A stretch of DNA of 64,000 nucleotides. It comes from Stropharia rugosoannulata. Taxonomy: Eukaryota; Basidiomycota; Agaricomycetes; Agaricales; Strophariaceae. Where the stretch lies: positions 2,728,001 through 2,792,000 of the forward strand of contig JANCIK010000004.1 in NCBI GenBank assembly GCA_028532985.1, in the 5' to 3' direction. Below the pieces are notes generated by a model, which was given only the letters and a program-made list of their open reading frames with translations, was not told where the DNA came from and did not search any database. Positions within the stretch are counted from its first letter, which is position 1. Every line of letters starts with the position of its first letter. The translations under genes were made by a program, and so were the position numbers. This document shows positions 11,462 to 20,463 of the stretch, in pieces.

Positions 11462-12284
11462 TCAGGACATAGCTACCTTCCACAACTCTTCAGTACACTC
11501 GACATCACTTTTATCTGTGGTATCCACAGCGTGAATGTCGCCCGACTGAGAACCTAATATGTATTAAATCCTCGAATTATAAACAAGAAAACTCAGGACT
11601 TACGAACGAGCATTTTCGTGACCTGTCCATGCTTGTTCATAATCGGTTCGAATCCCATTCCCCTGAAAATCGCCAGTCGCAACCTAACACCAAGTCGATG
11701 ATTAAAACCCCGGACTGAAATTGGAAAACGGAAAGGCGTACACAGCACCATCTAGTTCTTTCTCATGCTCAGCCGGGGGATCATAATCCTCCAGCTGGCG
11801 TGCTTCTTCCTTCAGCGCTGAAAGCTCCGCTTCCTTACTTGCTAGAGTTGCCTCCGCATCACTAATCGCCTTGGCGAGCGACAGCCTGCTGCCGTCGATT
11901 TCATTCAAAGCGGCGACATGCGCCTGCTGCGACGGTACGGATGCAGGACGCGTCGAGGACACGCGCGCGGCTTCCAGGATGCGACTGAGTGCTGTTCGTA
12001 GGTGAGGTGAAAATTAATGACAATCCAGTGCGTTCATGTGGGGGAAAGCGTGCAGACCCTTGAGATTCGCGTGGGCTTCTTCGAGTTCTTTTTTGCGCCG
12101 CGCTTCAGATGCGCCGATGGCTTCTTCCGCAGCGACGATGGTGAGGTAGTCCTCTTCAGGGTCTATGATCGGCAGCATGTCGCGTATGAGTTTCCTGTGA
12201 GAGCGAGCTTTAGCTTCGGCATCGTGGAGCATTATCAAGGACTTACGTAGCTTCTTGCACATCAATCATGGTATTGGGTGGCAT
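11462..12284 (-). CDS. SPC24: Kinetochore protein Spc24 (Ndc80 complex)
   Basis: Spc24 pairs with Spc25 at the centromere-proximal end of the Ndc80 complex. The reconstructed protein begins MPPNTMIDVQEATKLIRDML, runs through a coiled coil (EEAIGASEARRKKELEEAHA, then LAKAISDAEATLASKEAELS) and ends in the globular RWD-like domain. That domain carries the family-typical LRLAIFRGMGFEP, and the protein ends ECTEELWKVAMS. Four introns are needed; the second uses the weaker donor GTCTGC after AATCTCAAGG. An alternative start five codons later (MIDVQ) is possible. One ACGCGT box lies about 130 bp upstream. Convergent with CAC1; CAP follows on the same strand upstream. Confidence 0.88.
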
Positions 12285-12629
12285 GATTGGCTCTCAGACA
12301 TGAAGCTTGAGGTCAAAGTTCGCTGAGCGCTTAATGTGGATTGATTTGGGATTGATACTCGCTGCGAGCTTGGTTCAAGAGAATCAGAAAGATGGATGTC
12401 ACATGATTGACGCGACGCGTTCACTTATATTTAGATGATTGTGAAATCACTTATCTAAATCGGATATCTCAAGCAGTAGATTGAGATATGGTTAACTTGG
12501 ACTGTTCCATGGTATATTAATGTTTGACTACTAACCCACTAGCGTAGAACTGGAGACAAAAACATAACCAGATAAGAAGGAAAAGAAGAGACTTTAAGAA
12601 GTCTTGATCAGATATGAAGCTCAAGTTCC
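12285..12629. other. Spacer between CAP stop and SPC24 start (SPC24 promoter)
   Basis: These 345 bp carry the SPC24 upstream region and the CAP 3' end, both on the minus strand. The notable sequence is GACGCGACGCGTTC at 12410-12422, containing one ACGCGT. I see no additional gene. Confidence 0.5.
12415..12420. promoter_or_regulatory. MluI cell-cycle box upstream of SPC24
   Basis: ACGCGT lies 131 bp upstream of the SPC24 start, preceded by an overlapping GACGCG. SPC24 is a mitotic kinetochore gene, so cell-cycle transcription is plausible. A single 6-mer in a spacer this size has a noticeable chance of being random. Confidence 0.45.
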
Positions 12630-14659
12630 TCATCCAGAGTGTTCAACAATGCTCGTCACAAGTTTTCCATCTTTAACGACAGTCTTGAACATCTCCGGAA
12701 CAGGCTGCTCCTCGAAGACACCGTCTTCCTCGCCAGGCACTGGTAAACTGATGTTGATCGCGCTACACTTGGCAGTGGTAATTTCCGCATTTAAGCTGTC
12801 CTTAGACAGGTAGATCAGACCAGAGTCTGTGGAGTCGACCTGAATCATGGGTGCTGTGCCAGTAACCTGTAATTGGAAGGAGGGTGAAGCAGTCACAGAG
12901 ATAGAGGAAACCACTGAGTGTACGAGTACAGAGGTCTTAGTACTGTTGACTAAAGATGAATGGGATCAGAGAGTAAATTTTATGCAAACACATAGGGCCT
13001 TACTTATGTTCACAGCATTAACTTTGCCCTTGACCTGGATAATAGTATTCTTGCACCCAAAGATGTTGATAGATTGACTGAGTTCCGTTTCTTCAACAGT
13101 AATAGTGTCATTCTCATAGTATTCCTAAGAAAGTGGCTGGTCGACTCGCGAGAACTTGAATAGAAGAGTTGAAACTAACCACGAGCCATTTGTTACCGTC
13201 CAAGGCGAATTTACTCGGTTTCTTACCAGCCAGAGCTGAAGGTTTCGATGGCTTCATGGGCTTCCTGCCAGCTTATAGTAGGTACAACATCAGTTTTTGA
13301 ATGTTTGATCCAGGAGATCAGCCAAACTAACCAGGAGCGCTAGTTGAAGCAGGTACAACACTGCTGGCCCGTAAGGCGGGATTTTTGTGGGTCATTTCAC
13401 TCTTATCGACTTTGCGCAGCCCCTTTGTCACATCTGCTCCACGATTAAGTTCGGCGAAAACGGCAGCGGCGCCACCTATAGGAGATGCTGCTGCTGCTGC
13501 TGCTGCTGCTGCTACTGGTGCAGCGGAGGGTGGAGGTGGCGGAGGAGGAGGGGGTGGTGGTCCACCGCTAGAGGGTGCAGTCTTCGCTGAAGCCTGATAC
13601 TGATCAACTGGAACACCCTGCAATACGATGTAAGAAAGGAGAAAAGGAAATGATTCAATGACACGAACCTTAGAATTCCAAGCCAGTCCCGTCGTGTGGT
13701 AGTCTTTGATATACGCCTGTTGCTCAGTGAGAATGGCAGTGTACATCTTAACCCACTCCGCATGCTTAGGATCCCTGTTCGTAATATTAGAAGGCTAAAC
13801 CGATATTCGTTAAGCGAGCGTACTTTTCTTTGAACTCTTTCTTCACTCTGTTTCCGTAATAATCGACAGATTCTCGCAAATCAGATACAAAAGAGACGGG
13901 TTTTGGCTAAGTGAAGAGCAAGGTAGCGAAATGAGCTATCTGCGATCTCTCAAACGATGGTACCTACGTTGATGACCCAACCAATAACTGGTGCTCCTTC
14001 TCCAAGAAGCGTAAGGTGTCCAATCCAATCCCTATCGCGTCTGTTAGCCTCCTTTGCGCGCGACACCGCCTCAATCGCTGCGGGGAACGGTGCAAGGAGC
14101 GCTTCGAGCGTCTTCTGGTCGGGTTTCTGGCACGCAGCGACGAGCTGTAGGAAGCTTCCCAGCGTGTCAAACTCCTTCTGCACGAGCCCAACCTAAATCG
14201 TGCATGATCAGCCTGATTGCAACACAGCGTATCAGCAGTGCGGCCACCATACCGCATCGACTACGCTCTGAGATGCAAACGTCTTCGTGAATTCTGCAAA
14301 CGGTTTGAGCTTGCCATTTATTACACGCTCTTGGTACGCAGATACGATCTTGGGTGTCTCTCCGGAGGCAGCTGCAGGGCTGGGGGCTACGGACGGGCTG
14401 GCCGCCGATGGGGGTGATGTATAGGAGCTCGACGGATGAGAGTCGGGTCCTTGGGCACTATGGGATATGCTGCGTCTTTCTCCCGATGACAAACGGACGT
14501 CTAGGACTTCTGTAATGTCTTCGAAGCGCGAAGCCGCAGCCTCGAGGCTGATTTCATGGTATTAAGCAGAGTGCAGACCGGTTGTAATGCCATCTATGTT
14601 ACATACCGCTTGATAAGTGTGGCAAGGGAGTGAAGACCTGTGTTAGCTGGTGTGCTCAT
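12630..14659 (-). CDS. SRV2: Adenylyl cyclase-associated protein (CAP / Srv2)
   Basis: CAP recycles actin monomers from cofilin and, in fungi, links to adenylyl cyclase. The start MSTPANTGLHSLATLIKR leads into the N-terminal coiled coil and helical folded domain: SAYQERVINGKLKPFAEFT, VQKEFDTLGSFLQLVAAC, then DWIGHLTLLGEGAPVIGWV. A proline-rich linker (11 prolines near 13527-13566) and a poly-alanine run follow, then the WH2-like segment LRKVDKSEMTHKNPALRA. The C-terminal beta-helical CARP domain has KFALDGNKWLVEYYEN and SQSINIFGCKNTIIQVKGKV, and the protein ends TSIVEHSG. About nine introns. The polyproline tract is the known profilin/SH3-binding region of the family. Confidence 0.95.
13487..13513. 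repeat. GCT trinucleotide microsatellite (9 units) coding for poly-alanine in CAP
   Basis: Nine exact GCT units run on the plus strand, read as alanine codons on the minus strand inside the CAP linker. A GGN-rich tract beside them (about 13527-13566) encodes polyproline. Such repeats are prone to length changes between strains. Confidence 0.9.
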
Positions 14660-15155
14660 CTTTGATATCAGTGAGGGACTTGTCGGAAGTAGAATGTACG
14701 CCCTAAAATCAAAATGGATGAGGCGGAGACGATTCGAGATGCTTGTTCGTGGTTGCAATAAGTCACTGTAACGACTGGTGTTGCTATAATTGAAATCGGA
14801 ACATGCCGCGCCAACTGTTACAACCGCCATAAAGTACGAACTCGCAATTGTGATTGTGCATTGCTTTCCACTCACTTTACAAAATATGAAGTGAAGTTCG
14901 TCAGACGAACTTCATATGTACTCACCATTTATTTTTCATCTCCAATCACTCCTAGCAATGATTCTCTTATTGGATTTCAACTCTGCACAAACAAAGTAAT
15001 AAAATGAGAAGTCCTATAAATTAGACAATTCGAGCTTCGATATTACAGAAACAAAGTCCGTGGTATGTTGCGAATCAAGGTTCACATCAAATATGCTAAT
15101 AAAGTATTTACAGATTAGAAATCCAAGCGCAGCACTGAGCGGCGATAACGCAAAA
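14660..15155. other. CAP upstream region and 3' flank of the release-factor gene
   Basis: These 496 bp lie between two minus-strand genes. They contain a perfect 23-bp palindrome at 14892-14914 (annotated separately). I see no gene in the remainder. Confidence 0.5.
14892..14914. repeat. Perfect inverted repeat, 11-bp arms around one base
   Basis: TGAAGTTCGTC (14892-14902) and GACGAACTTCA (14904-14914) are exact reverse complements around a single A. A second pairing, ATATGAAG (14884-14891) with CTTCATAT (14910-14917), overlaps the right arm. It sits about 230 bp upstream of the CAP start. It could be a dimeric regulator site or the fold of a small transcript; nothing else shows which. Confidence 0.8.
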
Positions 15156-15776
15156 TCACTCCTGGTAACCAGACATTTCGTCGGAAGATTTCGAGAAAGT
15201 GCCCTTCAGTTCTTTCTGCTTTGCCTTTTTCTTTGCTTTCTTCCTGCGCTGCCGCTCCCGTTCTCTTTGCTTAGCTCCTTTAATGTCTTCTTTAGAAAGT
15301 CCTGGATTAACGAGCTTATCCAGCTAATGTGGAAGTATTGGTTAACTTCACTCGAGAGCTACACAAGAAAAACATAAAACACGCCTTCTCAAGGAGCCAT
15401 CTACGAGCCAATTTTCTATTCTGACTGAGCGAACGCGTTTCCTGACATGACACACGGAGACCTGTTGGTTTGTGGACCAACTGTACATTGTTTTCAGTTT
15501 TATTGATCGATTGTCCTCCCTAATGTTGATGTTACTCGAACTCATAATGTTATTTTCATAGACAAGTAGACATACCGGCCCACTTCCTGGAATTGTAATG
15601 AAATGTGGTCATTTCCCAAGTGAGTGAAAACATCAACATACCTCTAACAAAACGCTCCTCAATGTCCTCCTCACGTAACTCGGGTATTATACGTTCTTTG
15701 TGGGCCTTTTTCAAAGAGGTAAAATTTCGTGGAGTGGATATGTGTGTCGGAATGTCTGAATTAACTGGAGCAGCAT
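15156..15776 (-). CDS. Mitochondrial GGQ release-factor-like protein (MTRFR/C12orf65 type), 5' end unresolved
   Basis: Small class-I release-factor-like protein that rescues stalled mitoribosomes by peptidyl-tRNA hydrolysis. Assembled exons give [18 protein letters not shown] and [20 protein letters not shown], then [38 protein letters not shown] and a Lys/Arg-rich tail, the layout of the family. The GGQ codons are at 15511-15519. Splicing needs an 11-nt microexon (15576-15586) and a GC-AG intron (15324-15384). The frame is open upstream to about 15777, but I find no in-frame ATG. A possible targeting start, [18 protein letters not shown] at 15776, is in another frame, so the real 5' end may use an upstream exon inside the MZM1 3' end. 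Family call good, start poor. Confidence 0.72.
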
Positions 15777-16370
15777 CTATGTGGGAACTCCTTCAACGTC
15801 CTTGGAAAACCTTTGAAAAGAGGCCTTGACAACGCACTTGTGAGATTGACCTTCTTTTCTACGGGCACTACGACTTGATTCCATGGGCGGAGGATTCTTT
15901 ATTGAGTCATTGTCACCCAACTCCGTGTGCTTCGTTAGACGAATTCCTTCGGAGTATGATGGGCATATACCAAAACCTAAACACAGTAGTTGCTCACGAT
16001 ATACCCCATCACCGCCGGCCTCTTCTGGAGCCTTCACCCTCGTTCCTTGAACCACGTTCCGCCGTAACACGCTGGCAACATCCCGCAAGAATTGGGTTTG
16101 TTGTTGGAATGTCTCTTCACTTGACACATTGGACTTCGAAATGTCCGACCTGATCTTGCTACGGAATGCTGCAGCAGATATGAGCAAGATATAGGTACTA
16201 GGAAGAACAAATGTGACCTTGGTAAACAGTTGCATCGCCTGGGGTAGTTTCAGCCAGAATTCTACATTATAATTCACAGAAGGCTTACCGTAGAAGGTAG
16301 TCGATGCCGCTCGGAGCACATCTCGATACGCTGCGCGGTTTGCAGCTCTAAGGACGGGGGAGAAGGTCAT
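15777..16370 (-). CDS. MZM1: LYR-motif complex III assembly factor (MZM1 / LYRM7)
   Basis: Mitochondrial matrix LYR protein that holds the Rieske protein Rip1 before insertion into complex III. The N-terminus ANRAAYRDVLRAA contains the LYR-type tripeptide (AYR). The conserved middle is AFRSKIRSDI, then FLRDVASVLRRNVVQGTRV, followed after an intron by YRIRLTKHTELGDNDSIKN, a hallmark of fungal MZM1. Between the first and last parts a 21-nt exon (16218-16238) restores FYGDATVYQAFRSK. The frame ends at 15777 with a C-terminal tail that looks unconserved, so the true end could be earlier. The next minus-strand gene starts immediately downstream. Confidence 0.85.
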   Translation of the reverse strand: MTFSPVLRAANRAAYRDVLRAASTTFYGKPSVNYNVEFWLKLPQAMQLFTKVTFVLPSTYILLISAAAFRSKIRSDISKSNVSSEETFQQQTQFLRDVASVLRRNVVQGTRVKAPEEAGGDGVYREQLLCLGFGICPSYSEGIRLTKHTELGDNDSIKNPPPMESSRSARRKEGQSHKCVVKASFQRFSKDVEGVPT

Positions 16371-16621
16371 GGTTAGGTCAGAAACGGAAGCAGCCCGAAA
16401 ACATGTCCGCTCTGATTGGCTGCACTATCCGAAGTCTAATTTCCTATCATGTGACGATCATCTTTGTTTACGCGTATGAGGCAGATGGATCCCTGTTTTT
16501 GATCAACAAAGATTGCAAAGACACGCTGGAGTGGAAGACAGCGTCATGGCTGGAAATAAAATTGCGCATCTGCTAGGAAAGATGTTCCGCTATCTAATGA
16601 CACCCTTTTTATCCTACCGCG

Positions 16622-16627
16622 ACGCGT
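16622..16627. promoter_or_regulatory. MluI cell-cycle box upstream of histone H1
   Basis: ACGCGT lies 81 bp upstream of the H1 TATA box, in a run CCGCGACGCGTC. A second copy is at 16470. This fits S-phase expression of a histone gene; binding is inferred. Confidence 0.5.
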
Positions 16628-16707
16628 CTACAGAGAGCGCGATGGCGATGATAAAAGTTTGTTGATTCAGATTTTGTGTATGCACGTGACTGACGCGATC
16701 GTGTTAG

Positions 16708-16715
16708 TATAAATA
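16708..16715 (+). promoter_or_regulatory. TATA box of histone H1
   Basis: TATAAATA stands 157 bp before the H1 ATG. Transcription would be expected to start near 16738, which would exclude the in-frame upstream ATG at 16730 and supports the start at 16865. Confidence 0.65.
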
Positions 16716-16864
16716 GACAGGCGACGGGTATGTTATCAGACCCCCCTTTTGCGACCCAGGTTCAACTGCAACTTATCGCTGCATCTTCCTCCGCTTTTCC
16801 TTATCCGGTCTTCACCTCATATACAGATACTCGATCTTCACTACCTCTTGGGCATCTCTCATTA

Positions 16865-18185
16865 ATGTCTACTGCTACCTCGAAGAAAGTAACAGCGGGC
16901 AAGCCGTCCGTCAAGAAATCTGCGCCCAAGGCCGCATCCGGTCATCCGACATGGGTCGACATGATCAAGGTCAGCAACTAGTGATTTAATTACTTGTTCA
17001 GAACAGTGCCCTCCATCCTTTGCGCAACCTGCTTCGGTCAAGCATTTTACTTTCCATCGCCGCCGCCCTCCGAAGAAAGTAGGGCGGAGGGGAATATGTC
17101 CGTGCGCAAAGTCTGACGGACGTCCTGCATCGTACTCCTCGAACCTTCCTTGCTCGTGAACTTGCTCTCCTTGATAAACCTGCTGTCCTATCTGCTATGA
17201 ACAACATGCTTACAACGCCTTCACCTCGTGCAGGAATGCATTGCTGCAAACACAGCAGATGCTCGCACTGGAGTCTCACGCCCGCAAATCAAGAAGTACG
17301 TAGCGTTTCAGTCCAAAACGTGTTATCCATCGTCAACGATACTTCTAGATTTGTTGAAAGCAAATACAAACTTGACATTGGTGCTGCCCAGACCACTCAA
17401 TTGTCCAGGGCTATTGTGACAGGCGCAGAAAAGGGTGTCTTTTTGCTCCCGAAAGGTATGACTTTCTGTGCTGCCATTATGTAGAGCTAGTCTGACTGTA
17501 TATAGGACCGTCCGGAAGGGTCAAACTTGCTCCCAAAGCAAAATCCAGCGATTCGGCTTCGAAAGAAGTGAGTGACCTATATCATTACGATTATAATCTA
17601 TCCTGACTGCATTATCAGAACAAGCCTGCGACCAAGACCACTGCCAAACCCGCAGCTAAATCGGCTGCTAAACCCAAGACTGCTGCCGCAAAGGCAAAGG
17701 CAAAGACTGCTACTGCTGCCAAATCCAAAGCGGCGCCCAAGGCAGCTGCCAAATCAACTTCCAAACCCGCTGTTGCTAAGAAGGCTGCCCCTGCCTCGAA
17801 ACCGAAGTCTACCAGCATCAAGAAACCTGCCGCCAACAAGAAGGTGCTTGCTGGCAAGCCCAAGGCCAAACCCTCTACCACCAAAAAGACAACAACAGCC
17901 AGCAAGAGGGCGCCAGCAAAGAAGGTCCGTGCCCGTTTTGTTATTCTTGGCCCGTTGTTTATTTTTGCTGTAAAACAGGCTATCACTGGAACAACTTCTA
18001 CGACAAAGGCAAAGGCCGCTGCAAAGAAGGCGCCAGTGAAGAAGGTAGCGGCGGCTAAGCCACCTGCTAAGAAAGATTCGAAGCCTGCCGCAAAGGCGCC
18101 CAGGAAACAGGTCAGTCAACCGCGACTTGCTCTTCTTCTGATAACTGATCTACGTCCTTGCTCCCAGCCCACCAAGCGATCGTAA
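16865..18185 (+). CDS. HHO1: Linker histone H1
   Basis: Linker histone binding nucleosomal DNA in the nucleus. MSTATSKKVTAGKPSVKKS forms a basic N-tail, followed by one winged-helix globular domain: HPTWVDMIKECIAANTADAR, then VSRPQIKKFVESKYKLDIG and LSRAIVTGAEKGVFLLPKG, ending at GPSGRVKL. The C-terminal tail is a long Lys/Ala/Pro domain ending QPTKRS. The first intron (16973 to about 17232) is about 260 nt, long for this genome; others are 50-60 nt. The globular-domain intron with donor GTACGT is in phase 2 and gives KKFVES. An in-frame ATG at 16730 would add 45 residues but lies upstream of the likely transcription start. Confidence 0.93.
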
Positions 18186-18771
18186 ATGCAGACCGGTGCT
18201 TTATCTTGTTCTTCTGATTTATGCCAAATCTCAGTCCCCCATCCTTACCCCCGTTTCGGTGATATCGCCATACACACCACTATTTTGGCTACCTGACCCT
18301 TCGCCCCTGTCGTAATAGTTTGTCTCGCTGCTTTTCTCTTCTTTATTATCGCTCTGTACTTCTAACTTATTCGTGTCAAGGTGTACCATGTACTCGATTT
18401 TTTTTGTTTCTTATTCTTATAAGCCTAGTCCTCCGGATTAAACAAGGAAAGAGCGTATATGTTGTGTGTATGTAGTACCAAATGCACATGATTATACTCC
18501 CTGCTACGCAGTATGTTGTTATGTAATTCCCCGTTGAAGGCCAGTGTATGTAGAGCGTAGTACTTATTTTGTGTGTTGTACAAGTATACATGGACCTTGA
18601 GCTTGAGCGCTTGACGTGCTCTCGTTTTAAGGTTAGGGTTCATGCTCAGTGACACCATCCGAATGTGTTTACATGCAGCTGTGATCATAACTCCCACTCG
18701 AACACGTAGTCAACGTGCCACGCAACTTGCACGTTGTTCGTTCAGGACACTTTGAGGTACCATCGTAGAGG
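18186..18771. other. Spacer between H1 and EI24
   Basis: These 586 bp contain the H1 3' untranslated region and the EI24 promoter. I see no RNA gene, repeat or convincing ORF in it. Confidence 0.45.
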
Positions 18772-20350
18772 ATGGCGATCCCAAGGATGGCGACGACATC
18801 TTATCCTGCTAATTTCCAATATCCCCTAGGACAAACAGCTAGATTGTCTTCGCGCGAGTCCTACCCCACTTTTTTGTCCGTCTATGATTCGGTGCTACTT
18901 CAGTTGACCTGGGCGTGGCGTGGACTCTGCGACGCGTTTCGTTGGGATGTGGTATGGCGGGCTGTGTCAAGGTGCGTCTGTACATAGGCGCGCGCGCGTA
19001 CCGTCTGACACGACTGTGGAATCTTTTATCCCTTCTCCACCCGCGTCTTCACCTTTGTCAACTGACTACCTGGGCACAACTCAGCGATGCAGAAATACGT
19101 GCCAACGTATACAAATCACTCTTGCTTAACTCAGTCTCTTTGCTTTCGATTTACGTCTTCGATCTATTGCTCCAGCCGCTCGTCCAGGACCAGCAGAAGT
19201 GGTTCCACAGAAACATAGGCTGGTTTTATCAGGTGCTCTGGCTCTTCCCTGTAGTCGGGACTTCGCTGTATTTGAATGTGCGCATGTATTTATGGACAGG
19301 CGTAATCATATCACTTACCAGCCGCTTCAGGGAAGTTGGTGCACAATTATAGCGAAGAGAACATACTTGCTGCAGCACGGAGGAAGGCCAGCGGCGCCCC
19401 AGCCTGCGTCGTATAAGGGCATTTTGACGGCCATTGCAACATCAGCGTACCGCATAGTGATGGTTTGCACATCTGTGGTAACGTCTTTCGCTCTGGGCAG
19501 ACTACCTATTGTAGGACCAACAGTGAGCTTTATCTTCCTATGCTGGGTTGATTCGTAAGTCTCTCTTTCTTAATTTCCCGACAATAAGGTCTGTGCTCAA
19601 TCCCCGCCATGTAGATACTATTGCTTTGAGTAAGCCATTACATGCATCCTGCGATACTTGCACACCGACTTGGGGGCAATAGGTTTGTCTGGATTGCACG
19701 GAATCTGTCTTTAAACCGTCGAATAACCCATCTGGAAGAACGTTGGGCATATTATTTTGCTTATGGTAAGCTCACTGAGTTTCTTGACGAAAACGAATTG
19801 AGCTGACTCCAGTGTAAAAGGACTGCCATCCGCCGCCTTGTGCACATGGGGATCAGGACTTGCAAATGCGGCAATCTTTGCATTGGTGTTTCCTATGGTC
19901 AGAATTTCTCTCAGAACTTGAGATTCATCGAGCGCTAACTTGCGTTGTTAGTACATCATTATGGCAATGCATGCTAAGCCAGTACCCGCCGATCCGTATA
20001 ACCCGATGTCACCGCGCGCGGCCCAGCGCCCAGGTCAAACCGATGACATTCGTCACCCCTCGCCTTTTATACCTATACGCATACCTGTCTTCGCGCTTGT
20101 GATATGGATAAATGACTGGATCGTGCGCGGTCTCCAAGTCATTGGCGGTCGCCCGATAGTGAGGCATAAAGAAGCGCCCGTCAGCAGGAGATTCAGCGAC
20201 GCAGCAGAGAGTGCGGAGGGTGGCGTGAATGCCACGAGATTGGAGATGAAGCCCATAAGCAATCCTGTAAGTGCAGCTTCGTCAACAAAGGGTGTAACTA
20301 GAGCAAGCAGTGGACGTATTAATATCGGCACACGGCGCAAGCTTGATTAA
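18772..20350 (+). CDS. EI24-family multi-pass ER membrane protein
   Basis: EI24/EPG-4 proteins are ER membrane proteins linked in animals to autophagy and nuclear import; the fungal role is not established. After a short N-terminus, exons give SVYDSVLLQLTWAWRGLCDA, then RANVYKSLLLNSVSLLSIY and DQQKWFHRNIGWFYQVLWL, followed by LGRLPIVGPTVSFIFLCW, which are membrane-spanning and match the family core. Later exons give ARNLSLNRRITHLEERWAYY and AYGLPSAALCTWGSGLANA, then VFPMYIIMAMHAKPVP. The hydrophilic C-tail ends GRINIGTRRKLD. About eight introns, some boundaries approximate. It converges with SEN34, 113 bp from stop to stop. Confidence 0.82.
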
Positions 20351-20463
20351 ACGAAGTGCTGGGGTTGCTTTGTGTTCACGTTTTCATGTTTTTGCGGGTT
20401 TCGTACTTACTACTACATGCTTTACCTACGTATATATCGTCGTTAATGTTCAGCCAATGTTGG

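Larger units (their letters stand above)
16371..16864. other. MZM1 / histone H1 divergent upstream region
   Basis: These 494 bp hold both promoters. ACGCGT occurs at 16470-16475 and 16622-16627, and a TATA box for H1 is at 16708-16715. A CACGTG-like site (TGCACGTGAC) lies near 16681. I see no gene here. Confidence 0.6.

Noticed and set aside
13385..13597. Glycine/alanine-rich plus-strand ORFs opposite CAP
   Set aside because: They are shadows of the polyproline and poly-alanine codons of CAP on the minus strand.
16730..16864. 45-codon in-frame extension of histone H1
   Set aside because: Its ATG lies only 15 bp after the TATA box, so it is probably not transcribed, and histone H1 proteins usually start with a short basic tail like MSTATSKK.
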